A stretch of 29,235 bases of DNA, from NCBI GenBank assembly GCA_002413065.1, contig DHWH01000027.1, positions 1 through 29,235 on the forward strand. Direction: 5' to 3'. Shown here piece after piece: positions 14,518 through 22,263 of the stretch (positions within the stretch are counted from its first letter, which is position 1; every line of letters starts with the position of its first letter). The DNA comes from Patescibacteria group bacterium UBA5187 (lineage in GTDB: Bacteria; Patescibacteriota; Minisyncoccia; Phycocordibacterales; PALSA-1337). The notes under the pieces were generated by a model. The model saw nothing but the letters and a program-made list of their open reading frames with translations, made no database searches and was not told the origin of the DNA. Made by a program: the position numbers and the translations under genes.

Positions 14518-16470
14518 CTATTTTTTCTCTTTGAATTCGGCATCTTTCACATTTCCACCTCCCTGATCACCGCCTTCATTTCCTCCTGGACCTTTTCCAT
14601 CACCTGGCTGCCCACCCTGAGGTCCGGTGCCCGCTCCGCCAGTTTGTCCTCCTTGCGCCCCTCCCTGTTGATTCATATACTGCCCAATCTTTTGAATTTC
14701 TGTAGACAATGCTTCCGTAGCTGATTTCATAACTCCCAGATCCGGTGACGCAGCGTCCTTGGCTGCCTTCAAAGCGGCAATTTTATCTTCAATTGTTTTC
14801 TTGAGATCTGCCGGAACTTTGTCACCAGCATCCTTCAAGGCTTTTTCAGACGTATAAACGAGCTGTTCGGCAATATTTTTTGCCTCGACAGTATCGCGCT
14901 TGATCTTGTCTTCAGCTTCGTGCTTTGCCGCTTCCTGTTTCATCTTTTCGACTTCTTCCTTGGACAAACCGGAAGTGGCCGTAATCTTGATCGAATTGGC
15001 TTTGCCTGAAGCTTTGTCCTTTGCAGTCACATTCAGTATTCCGTTCGCGTCAACATCGAAACTGACTTCGACTTGCGGCATGCCGCGAGGTGCGGGCGGA
15101 ATACCGTCGAGAATGAAGCGGCCAAGCGACTTGTTGTCTGCCGCCATGGCACGCTCGCCTTGTACGATATGAATCTCCACGGATGTCTGATTGTCGGCAG
15201 CCGTCGAGAATACCTGGGAACGCTGGGTAGGAACGGTCGTATTCTTTTCGATGAGCTTGGTCGCGACTCCGCCAAGTGTTTCAATGCCGAGCGACAGCGG
15301 GATGACATCCAAGAGAAGGACGTCCTTGACCTCGCCGCCTAATATTCCGCCTTGAATAGCGGCGCCCACCGCAACCACCTCGTCGGGATTCACTCCCATG
15401 TGAGGATCTTTTCCGAAAAACTGTTTGACTGCATTTTGAAGAGCCGGCATGCGTGTTTGTCCGCCCACAAGAACGACTTCATTGATCTCGCCCACTTTGA
15501 ACGAAGATGCTTCGAGCGCACGCTTGGTGATCATCATCGCGCGATCGATGAATTCCTGCGTGAGTTCTTCCAACTTCGCACGAGTCATAGTGACGAGCAA
15601 GTGCTTTGGTCCGTCTGCACCGGAAGTTACGAATGGAATATTTATATCCGTCTGCATGGCCGTCGAAAGCTCGATCTTTGCTTTTTCCGCAGCTTCATCC
15701 AAACGCTGGAGCGCCAATGGATCTTTCTTAAGATCAATGCCGTTTTCTTTCATGAAGGTGTCCGAGAGCCACTGCACTATCTTTGCATCGATATCGCGAC
15801 CGCCGAGGTGCGAGTCGCCGTCGGTGGACTTCACTTCGATGACGTCATCGCCTACTTCCAGAATGGAAATATCGAATGTACCGCCGCCGAAGTCGAAGAC
15901 TGCGATCTTTTCATCTTTCTTTTTATTGAATCCGTACGCAAGCGCTGCCGCCGTAGGTTCATTGATAATGCGCTTTACATCGAGGCCCGCGATCTTTCCG
16001 GCATCACGTGTTGCCTGACGCTGGGAGTCGTTGAAGTATGCAGGCACTGTAATGACCGCTTCGGTGATCTTCTCGCCGAGACGTGCTTCCGCGTCATTCT
16101 TCAATTTTTGGAGGATCATGGCTGAAACTTCTTCAGGGCGCATCCATTGGCCCCCCATGTTCACTTCGATGCCTCCGGTCGAAGATTTCCTGACTTCGAA
16201 GGAAACGTTTTTGATGTCTTTCTGAACTCCCGGATCATCGAATGTATGACCCATGAAGCGTTTGATCTGGAATATTGTGTTCTTTGGGTTCGTAACAGCC
16301 TGACGTTTTGCAAGCAATCCAACGAGACGTTCGCCTGTCTTTGAAAGCGCCACAATCGATGGAGTGGTGCGCTGGCCTTCTGCATTCTCGAGAACACGCG
16401 GTGATCCTGCTTCCATGACAGCAACGGCTGAGAATGTGGTTCCGAGGTCGATTCCGATTATTTTGCTCAT
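14518..16470 (-). CDS. dnaK: Chaperone protein DnaK (Hsp70)
   Basis: The ATP-dependent Hsp70 chaperone (650 aa). The nucleotide-binding domain shows IGIDLGTTFSAVAV (phosphate 1), the FGGGTFDISIL segment and VVLVGGQTRMPALQ. The linker DVLLLDVIPLSLGIETLGG leads into the substrate-binding domain and helical lid. A Gly/Gln-rich tail of about 45 residues ends in VKDAEFKEKK. Length and order are normal. It is a single gene here: dnaJ lies beyond the IS and the convergent small gene, and grpE is about 7 kb away. No CIRCE element and no clear promoter are visible in the 123 nt upstream. Confidence 0.98.
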   Translation of the reverse strand: MSKIIGIDLGTTFSAVAVMEAGSPRVLENAEGQRTTPSIVALSKTGERLVGLLAKRQAVTNPKNTIFQIKRFMGHTFDDPGVQKDIKNVSFEVRKSSTGGIEVNMGGQWMRPEEVSAMILQKLKNDAEARLGEKITEAVITVPAYFNDSQRQATRDAGKIAGLDVKRIINEPTAAALAYGFNKKKDEKIAVFDFGGGTFDISILEVGDDVIEVKSTDGDSHLGGRDIDAKIVQWLSDTFMKENGIDLKKDPLALQRLDEAAEKAKIELSTAMQTDINIPFVTSGADGPKHLLVTMTRAKLEELTQEFIDRAMMITKRALEASSFKVGEINEVVLVGGQTRMPALQNAVKQFFGKDPHMGVNPDEVVAVGAAIQGGILGGEVKDVLLLDVIPLSLGIETLGGVATKLIEKNTTVPTQRSQVFSTAADNQTSVEIHIVQGERAMAADNKSLGRFILDGIPPAPRGMPQVEVSFDVDANGILNVTAKDKASGKANSIKITATSGLSKEEVEKMKQEAAKHEAEDKIKRDTVEAKNIAEQLVYTSEKALKDAGDKVPADLKKTIEDKIAALKAAKDAASPDLGVMKSATEALSTEIQKIGQYMNQQGGAQGGQTGGAGTGPQGGQPGDGKGPGGNEGGDQGGGNVKDAEFKEKK

Positions 16471-16593
16471 AATATGTAGTGGTTAAGTTAAATAACGAAT
16501 TGTGAAGTGCTCTAACTATTGAATTAATAAACATCAAAATACACGCACAATGTACTGTGTATTTGATTCAGTAATACTAGAAAGCATTACTAT

Positions 16594-16938
16594 CTATCTG
16601 ATTGAGGGAGCCCGCGTAGGTTGGCTCGTAAAAAAGAAAAGTTCAGTATATGGAGAAACGACCGGAGTAAAAGCGGGAGTATATGCCGTGTCAGGAGTGG
16701 TTTTCGCGCACGTGATCGGCAAGCAGAGAATCTCCGGATTGAAACCGCCCGTATGACCTGCAGCACCCGCGGAAATGAAACCCTGACTTTCAGACTTTGT
16801 GACAGGCTGGACGGAAACGAGGCGGCCTTTGATTTCCCCGTCCACCACTGCCACAAAAAAGGTCATGCGGAATTGCTGACCTGATTGATCGGTAAAAATA
16901 CGTGAGAGGAATTGTGAGCGGTTATAAGGAGTTAACAT
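16594..16938 (-). CDS. Unknown 114-residue protein (alternative start gives 119 aa)
   Basis: I do not recognise the family. It has no signal peptide or membrane helix. The sequence shows strands typical of a small beta domain (FFVAVVDGEIKGRLVSVQP), a Gly-rich loop (ISAGAAGHTGGFNPEILCLP) and a conserved-looking C-terminus SPYTELFFFTSQPTRAPSIR. It lies upstream of dnaK on the same strand, 123 nt apart. An ATG at 16953 would add five residues, but the best -10 (TATAGT/TAGTAT) touches it, so 16938 is more likely. The function is unknown. Confidence 0.6.
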   Translation of the reverse strand: MLTPYNRSQFLSRIFTDQSGQQFRMTFFVAVVDGEIKGRLVSVQPVTKSESQGFISAGAAGHTGGFNPEILCLPITCAKTTPDTAYTPAFTPVVSPYTELFFFTSQPTRAPSIR

Positions 16939-16953
16939 AGTGTATATACCCAT

Positions 16954-16982
16954 ATACTATACAAATTGGTGCAGGATTTCAA
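16954..16982 (-). promoter_or_regulatory. Possible promoter of the 114-residue gene
   Basis: On the minus strand TTGAAA, a 17-nt spacer, then TAGTAT just before ATG 16953. A short imperfect palindrome (agtgtatat / atatact) follows over the expected transcription start. Confidence 0.4.
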
Positions 16983-17006
16983 GCTTAAGGGTACACGTAT
17001 GCAAAG

Positions 17007-17879
17007 CTAAGCGATAACTCTCACTCCTGCGTACTTTTCTAAAACGTGCTGGATTTCGGCAATAACTTCATCGAGGGTAACCGTCGCTTTGATCAAAAAA
17101 TGTTCCGCGCCCAATTGCATAGCCTTGTCGATATCGCTTTGCTGTCCGAGGTTCGAAAGCAGAACAACCGGAATACCTTTTATCTTGGGATTCTCCTTCA
17201 ATTTACGTAAGATCTCAAAACCATCCATTCCCGACAAAAGAATATCAAGCAAAATGAGATCCGGCATCTCCTGCTCTGCCTGTCTCAAAGCTGACTCTCC
17301 TTCCGACGCGTGAACCAGCGCGCAACCTTCCGTCTTTAATTTTCTGGCGATGAGATCATTGAGAAATGCATCATCTTCAACCCACATGATTTTCTTGCCT
17401 AACAACCGGGGAAGATGTGCGTCCGAAAGATCCGGCGCAGAAGTTTGCCCCTCTTGTCCTGCCTGCCCTTTCGAATCGGCCGCATAGCTGCCAGTCCGGG
17501 CGCTGTTCATACTTATCAACTGTTGCTTCACCTTTACTATGACCTCTTCAGGATCGAATTGCGCCTTTATCAAATAATCTTTCACGCCAAGAGCCAATAC
17601 GCGGCTGATCTCAACCGGCTGGCCGGAATTGGAAATAACAATGACGGGAATAGCGGCAATGGAAGCATCCTTCACTTTTGCTTCGAGAATTTCATATCCG
17701 TTCATGGTAGGAAGCATGATGTCGAGCAAAACGAGATCCGGCTGCATTTCCTTTATTCTCTGCAATCCAAGCGCTCCATCACGAACCAGTTCCGTGACGA
17801 AATTTTCTTTTTTCAGCTTCAATAGGAGAACGTCTCCCAAAAAAACATCATCTTCGATTATTAAAATTTTTTTATTCAT
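17007..17879 (-). CDS. Double-receiver response regulator without output domain
   Basis: 290 aa with two CheY-like receiver domains and nothing else. Domain 1 (about 4-122) has Glu9-Asp10-Asp11, phosphoacceptor Asp53 and Lys105. Domain 2 (about 163-285) has Glu168-Asp169-Asp170, phosphoacceptor Asp212 and the LIKAT lysine. A polar linker (about 125-158) joins them. There is no DNA-binding, GGDEF or enzymatic domain, so it should signal by protein contact or phosphotransfer. Its ATG overlaps the stop of the histidine kinase gene by 8 nt, which indicates translational coupling and a kinase-regulator pair downstream of the FIST sensor. Confidence 0.92.
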   Translation of the reverse strand: MNKKILIIEDDVFLGDVLLLKLKKENFVTELVRDGALGLQRIKEMQPDLVLLDIMLPTMNGYEILEAKVKDASIAAIPVIVISNSGQPVEISRVLALGVKDYLIKAQFDPEEVIVKVKQQLISMNSARTGSYAADSKGQAGQEGQTSAPDLSDAHLPRLLGKKIMWVEDDAFLNDLIARKLKTEGCALVHASEGESALRQAEQEMPDLILLDILLSGMDGFEILRKLKENPKIKGIPVVLLSNLGQQSDIDKAMQLGAEHFLIKATVTLDEVIAEIQHVLEKYAGVRVIA

Positions 17880-18889
17880 GGTGTTGTGTAAGGGATATCG
17901 GTAATGTAAAAGAGAACTCCGTACCTTGGCCTTCTATACTGTCGAAGCGGATCGTACCGCCATGTTTTTCTATTATACTCTTTACGATGAATAAACCAAG
18001 GCCGGAGCCATCGGTTTGGACCTTAAGCGCATTGCGCGCGCGGAAAAACCTATTGAAAATATATTTCTGCTGGTCCAGCGGAATTCCGATGCCAGTATCT
18101 TTGATGGAGATCTTGACGAATTCCCCTTCGCGGACGGCACTGATATATCTTTCCCCCTTGAGGCGTATATTTGATGGCATTATCAAGAAGATTTTGAATG
18201 ACGGCACGCATCTTCTCCACATCGACGCTGACGTGGATAGGCTCCGCGGAACGATTCACGAATTCGACCGTAATCTGTTTGTGCACGACCGAGGATTTCA
18301 TTTCAAAAAGCATGGTATCGAACAGATCGAGAATATGGGCGTCTCGGAATACATATTGATGCTTACCTGATTCGATACGGTCAACGTTGAGCATGTCATT
18401 GATGAGGGCGATCAGCCGTTGATTGCTCTCATAGCTTTTCATCAAAAATGCCTTCTGGTCGACGTTCAATTCGCCAAATTCCCCATTAATGAGAAGATCC
18501 AGCGTCCACTTTACTCCTGAAAGCGGCGTACGGAGCTGGTGCGCAACAATAGAAACGAATTCTGATTTGCGTTCGTCAAGCTCCTGAAGCTTGTCATTGG
18601 CCTTCGTCAATTCAAGATCGCGGCGTATGAGCAGCTTGCCGCTGCGTTCCTGGTCCTCAAGCAATTTTTTGATCTTGTCATTCTCAGAAAGTTGCGGAGC
18701 GATCTTCATCTTGAATAAATATATTTCAAGGGCTACCGTCACGGCAAACACCCCCAAAATGAGGGCGGCATAGAATATATCCTGCTCATAATGCGCCATC
18801 GTGGTTAACAGCACGATAGTAAACACGAATAGGACGAAAAAAGGAACTCCGAGATATGCGAGAACTTTTTTCTGTGAGGATGGTCCCAT
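17872..18889 (-). pseudogene. Membrane sensor histidine kinase, frameshifted in the ATPase domain
   Basis: Two membrane segments (about residues 12-30 and 38-60) with almost no loop between them, then a coiled coil and HisKA with phosphoacceptor His117 (SIVAHQLRTPLSGVKW). The HATPase N-box (NLLDNAIKYTPQGG) is in one frame; the G1 (DTGIGIP), F (FNRFFRA) and G2 (GSGLGLFIVK) boxes are in another. The break lies at 18142-18157: one extra G in a G5 run or a missing AT in an AT repeat would restore the frame. Either a recent inactivation or a sequence error. The ATG at 18889 is chosen; a TTG at 18919 would overlap the FIST gene. It has no extracellular sensor, so the FIST protein may supply sensing. 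Confidence 0.85.
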
Positions 18890-18900
18890 ATGCCGTCTGA

Positions 18901-20115
18901 TTATTCGCCTAATACGCAAATAACCACGGTTTCATTATGAAATGCCGGATTGCACTTGTTTATGTTCATCACTTCTCCGCCGATCGGAGCCTGTTCTCCG
19001 TATGTATAAAAACCGATCAAAGGCACGTTATCGCCGATCGCTTGCTGAATAGCATCGATCTCTTCACCGGAACGTTCTCCGAACAGTTTGTTGCGGGCAA
19101 TGCAGTTGAATATGATGACTGCCCGGGGTTCTGCGCCATTCAGCTGTTGCATGGCTCCTTGCGCGGCCTCCTTTGCCACTTTGATAGCCTCTTCACGGCT
19201 GCCGATCATCAATTGAACCTCAGAACCTTCTGGAATTTCAGCGGCACACGTGATGGAACCATGCTCGTCGACAGTGACAGGATCGCGGATCAGCATCTCT
19301 TCGCTTCCGGCAGTCCTGATGCCCAGCGGATACGTGATGGCCAATTTTGCCAAAGTTTCCGTGCGAAGTTCCTTGGCCGCATCCCCGAAATAATCATCGT
19401 AAATCGAAATTGCAGGCTTATTGTCGAGCTCATGAAGTACGGATCCGGCAGACTTGGTGACTTTTTTTGGAATGCCGATCGGAATCCAGCCGTGCTTCAC
19501 GCCGATGCCCATCTTGAAGTTTCCCACCAAACCGAGACCGACCACCGCTCCCGAGTATACCTTGTCATTCAGATACTGATAGGTTTTTTTGAATTGGAAA
19601 TCATCTCCTGCGGCGCCTCCCACAACTGGGAAATGTTCTCCGAGACTATCGAGCACTCCGCGGACGATATCGGCGCCATTTCCAACCAGCACATCCGGAA
19701 GCATCATGAAGGCGTTCAGCTTTTCGCCCGTCTGCTTTTTCACTTCATCAGCCGCTTTTTTACCGGCCAACCGTGGACCTGCTGCAATATCCTCTCCGAC
19801 ACCGGCATAGAATTTGATCTTGTCCGACTTGATCATCATTACGACCACTGAATGTTTCTTCATCGGTCCTTCCGTCGTAATCTCGCCTGCCGTAGAACAG
19901 CCGACCACCAAAGCGTCCTTTGATACAGATCGTACTCCTTTGAGCATTTTTTCCTGATCGTATGTCACGGACGAGAATACGATGCACAAATCCGCGGAAT
20001 CAACAGGCGCCCCTGCCGATCGGACCAAACCGTTCAATGCCTCCTGACACGCATTCGCTCCTACTGCGTATGAATCTTCACCGATTCCCAAACCGACACT
20101 TGATATGAAAGACAT
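18901..20115 (-). CDS. FIST N/C-domain sensory protein
   Basis: A 404-residue cytoplasmic FIST protein. FIST domains are ligand-sensing modules found beside two-component and chemotaxis genes, proposed to bind small molecules such as amino acids. The N-terminal FIST part (about 25-230) includes CIVFSSVTYDQEKMLKG, VVGCSTAGEIT and FPVVGGAAGDD; the FIST_C part (about 240-385) ends with PLIGFYTYGEQAPIGG and FHNETVVICVLGE. It is the first gene of the operon FIST, histidine kinase, double-receiver regulator, with 11 nt to the kinase ATG. The operon starts from a palindrome-embedded extended -10 promoter. Confidence 0.93.
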   Translation of the reverse strand: MSFISSVGLGIGEDSYAVGANACQEALNGLVRSAGAPVDSADLCIVFSSVTYDQEKMLKGVRSVSKDALVVGCSTAGEITTEGPMKKHSVVVMMIKSDKIKFYAGVGEDIAAGPRLAGKKAADEVKKQTGEKLNAFMMLPDVLVGNGADIVRGVLDSLGEHFPVVGGAAGDDFQFKKTYQYLNDKVYSGAVVGLGLVGNFKMGIGVKHGWIPIGIPKKVTKSAGSVLHELDNKPAISIYDDYFGDAAKELRTETLAKLAITYPLGIRTAGSEEMLIRDPVTVDEHGSITCAAEIPEGSEVQLMIGSREEAIKVAKEAAQGAMQQLNGAEPRAVIIFNCIARNKLFGERSGEEIDAIQQAIGDNVPLIGFYTYGEQAPIGGEVMNINKCNPAFHNETVVICVLGE

Positions 20116-20134
20116 GGATTTAAATGTTAAAAAA

Positions 20135-20178
20135 TAAAAATGGATTAATGAGTATATTATATCATTAATCCATTTTTA
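20135..20178 (-). promoter_or_regulatory. Palindrome with extended -10 promoter of the FIST operon; also terminator of SBP2
   Basis: Perfect 17-bp arms (20135-20151 and 20162-20178) flank a 10-nt centre. On the minus strand TG-A-TATAAT (20156-20164) sits across that centre, so an operator and an extended -10 promoter coincide; transcription should start near 20149, 34 nt before the FIST ATG. The same hairpin is followed on the minus strand by six T (20129-20134) and lies 55 nt after the SBP2 stop, so it could also terminate that gene. Confidence 0.7.
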
Positions 20179-20232
20179 CTTATGCACTTCGGATCCGCTC
20201 AGTTCAGCTCGTATATATACAGATTTTTCAGC

Positions 20233-21354
20233 TTATTTCTTCCAGGAAACCAACTGTCCATTCTTAATGACCTGAACCTCCACTTGAGTACTGCTCACGG
20301 TGTGATTTTGAGTAAATGTAATCGTGGTGTTTGGTGTAGACACCGAATGACTTTCGATATATGAAGCAACCTTCGTCATATCAGAACTATTGGCAATAGC
20401 CGTAGCCATGACGTATACCGCATCAAAAAATTTATCCGCGGATTTCGTAGGAGGAATTCCATACTCATCTTTGTATATGCTTGTGAACTGCGGGCTTGTC
20501 ACTTCCCAATTCAAAATAACCACATTTTCAAGCAAACTCTTATCCTTTTCGTTGGTAAATGAATCGAGTGTTCCGTTATAGGTAATAATGGTAGGAGCAA
20601 AACCAAGCGCTTTGGCCTGAGTGAGAAAACTAAGCGGATCATTACCAACCATGTCCAAAAATACAGTGTCGATCCCTTGGCTCTTAAGCTTAATTATAGT
20701 TGTCTTAAAATCATTATTACCGATCTGCGTATATGCTTCGTCTACAATTGCACCCTTCTTCTGTTCCTTCATAACAGTATCGAGAGTCTTAGCTATCTCA
20801 TTGCCAAATGTTGACTTGAAATGTATTACTGCAAGCTTTTTAAGCTTATCCTGTGAAAGATACTCGGTAAGCTTACGAATAACCGTACTAAAATCCGTCA
20901 TCATTACGAAACTCTGACTGTTGAGGTCGAATCCGCCGGCTATCCTAAAATTTGAAGGAGAAATGAACGCGAGCTGTGAATTTTTGGCGAGAGGCAGCAC
21001 TGGTTGCGCGGTAAAATCAAAAACACCGCCGATCACACCCTGAACTTTATCAATAGATTGTAGTTTATTGAATGCCGAAACCGCCTGCTTTCCATCAGTG
21101 TGGTCATCCTCAATCGTAACTTGCACTGGTCGGCCATGTATCCCGCCTTGCATGTTGATACGTTTTACGGCTGCATTGATTCCATTTTTCCCATATTCAC
21201 CCCATGGCGATGCAAAACCTGTCAACGAGAGAACTGCCCCGACCCTGATCGGCTCTGATTGGCTGACTGGCGCGTGACCCTGCTTTCGGACAACACTGAT
21301 AATGATTGCGATAACGACGATTACAATAACTGACCAAATAATTTTTTTATTCAT
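20233..21354 (-). CDS. SBP2: anchored branched-chain-amino-acid-type substrate-binding protein
   Basis: 373 aa with a membrane anchor at 5-20 (IIWSVIVIVVIAIIISVV), no lipobox, and a Peripla_BP_6/LivK fold: VGAVLSLTGFASPWGEYGKNGI, NMQGGIHGRPVQVTIEDD, AVSAFNKL, then the second lobe. It is divergent from the TrmB-like regulator across a 95- to 122-nt region that carries palindromes, which suggests that the regulator controls it. No permease or ATPase gene is near. An extended -10 (TG-T-TAATAT) ends 6 nt before the ATG, again predicting a leaderless message. It ends 55 nt before the FIST promoter palindrome. Confidence 0.9.
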   Translation of the reverse strand: MNKKIIWSVIVIVVIAIIISVVRKQGHAPVSQSEPIRVGAVLSLTGFASPWGEYGKNGINAAVKRINMQGGIHGRPVQVTIEDDHTDGKQAVSAFNKLQSIDKVQGVIGGVFDFTAQPVLPLAKNSQLAFISPSNFRIAGGFDLNSQSFVMMTDFSTVIRKLTEYLSQDKLKKLAVIHFKSTFGNEIAKTLDTVMKEQKKGAIVDEAYTQIGNNDFKTTIIKLKSQGIDTVFLDMVGNDPLSFLTQAKALGFAPTIITYNGTLDSFTNEKDKSLLENVVILNWEVTSPQFTSIYKDEYGIPPTKSADKFFDAVYVMATAIANSSDMTKVASYIESHSVSTPNTTITFTQNHTVSSTQVEVQVIKNGQLVSWKK

Positions 21355-21360
21355 ATAATA

Positions 21361-21369
21361 ATATTAACA
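21361..21369 (-). promoter_or_regulatory. Extended -10 promoter of SBP2, leaderless geometry
   Basis: On the minus strand TG-T-TAATAT (hexamer at 21361-21366) ends exactly 6 nt before the ATG at 21354. No -35 matching consensus is visible. Confidence 0.5.
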
Positions 21370-21392
21370 TGCGCACTACAAATTTTAATACC

Positions 21393-21448
21393 TTGCAATG
21401 AGTATACCTGCCTGCTAATATTTGTATACTATTCGGCGAATACCGAAT
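21393..21448 (+). promoter_or_regulatory. TrmB-gene promoter with overlapping inverted repeats
   Basis: TTGCAA (21393-21398), a 17-nt spacer, then TAATAT (21416-21421). A 7-bp inverted repeat, agtatac (21401-21407) and gtatact (21424-21430), brackets the -10. A second one, attcgg (21431-21436) and ccgaat (21443-21448), covers the expected transcript start. These are candidate operators for the regulator itself and perhaps for divergent SBP2. Confidence 0.6.
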
Positions 21449-21476
21449 CATGTTGATACAAAGGTCTATTAAATAT

Positions 21477-22259
21477 ATGAAACAAACAAAAATAGGAACT
21501 ACAGATTTTTTGAATAGTTTTGGACTTTCCGCCATCTCCAAAAAAATATTGCTTGATATTATAGGCCACGGGCTCTCTTCTGTAGCTGATATTGCCGCAC
21601 GCCTGAATATGCCAAAATCGACCATATACGACTCCATCTCCCCTCTTCTCGTCAAAAGCCTTATAAACGAGTACAACGATGGCGGCGGAAAGAAATTCGG
21701 CATTTCTGAAACTGACCAGTTGTCCCGCGCACACGCCATACATATTGAAGAATTGCAGAAGGCCCAGGCTTCACTTTTGTCATTCATTCAAAACCAAAAA
21801 AGCACAGATGACGTCGCCCGACCCCGAATAAAATTTTACATGGGAACATTGGGCATCAAGCAGGCTTTTCGGGATATCTCTTGGAGTAAAAATATTGCCG
21901 AGGCATATCTCATGTGGCCGGTAAAAGATATGATCGATATCGATGAAGAATTTTTCCGTTGGCACGGCACACAGCGCCTCAAGCACGGAGTCATCATCAA
22001 TGCCATTGAAAAACATAGTGATCGAGCGCTTCAGGTCAAAAAACACCAATGGCTCGTCAACGACTTTAAAACCAATTTAGTCCGCATTAGGTACCTTCCT
22101 AAAAATGTCGATTGGAAAATGAGCTATTGGATCTACGGAAATAAATGCCTATTCGCAAGCGGAGGACGGGAAAAAATTGCCTTCACCGTTCACAGCAAAG
22201 AATTTTGTCAGCTGATGAAACTTATGTGGCAAAGTATGTGGGAACAGGCTCTGCCTTAG
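21477..22259 (+). CDS. TrmB-family transcriptional regulator
   Basis: A 260-residue regulator. An N-terminal winged helix (about 5-75) reads LNSFGLSAISKKILLDIIGHGLSSVADIAARLNMPKSTIYDSI in parts, as in TrmB proteins. A coiled linker (about 80-108) and an effector-type domain with RIKFYMGTLGIKQAFRDI follow, a common arrangement in CPR TrmB relatives. TrmB proteins bind sugars or other ligands and repress transport genes in archaea. An upstream ATG at 21450 has no ribosome-binding site; 21477 has aaagg 12 nt before it. It is divergent from SBP2 and convergent with SBP3, with stops 4 nt apart, so it probably controls one or both. Confidence 0.85.
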   Translation: MKQTKIGTTDFLNSFGLSAISKKILLDIIGHGLSSVADIAARLNMPKSTIYDSISPLLVKSLINEYNDGGGKKFGISETDQLSRAHAIHIEELQKAQASLLSFIQNQKSTDDVARPRIKFYMGTLGIKQAFRDISWSKNIAEAYLMWPVKDMIDIDEEFFRWHGTQRLKHGVIINAIEKHSDRALQVKKHQWLVNDFKTNLVRIRYLPKNVDWKMSYWIYGNKCLFASGGREKIAFTVHSKEFCQLMKLMWQSMWEQALP

Positions 22260-22263
22260 AAGC

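Noticed and set aside
16471..16593. CIRCE heat-shock operator upstream of dnaK
   Set aside because: Only a loose match (ttagagcactt) to the left half is present. There is no second half at the right spacing.
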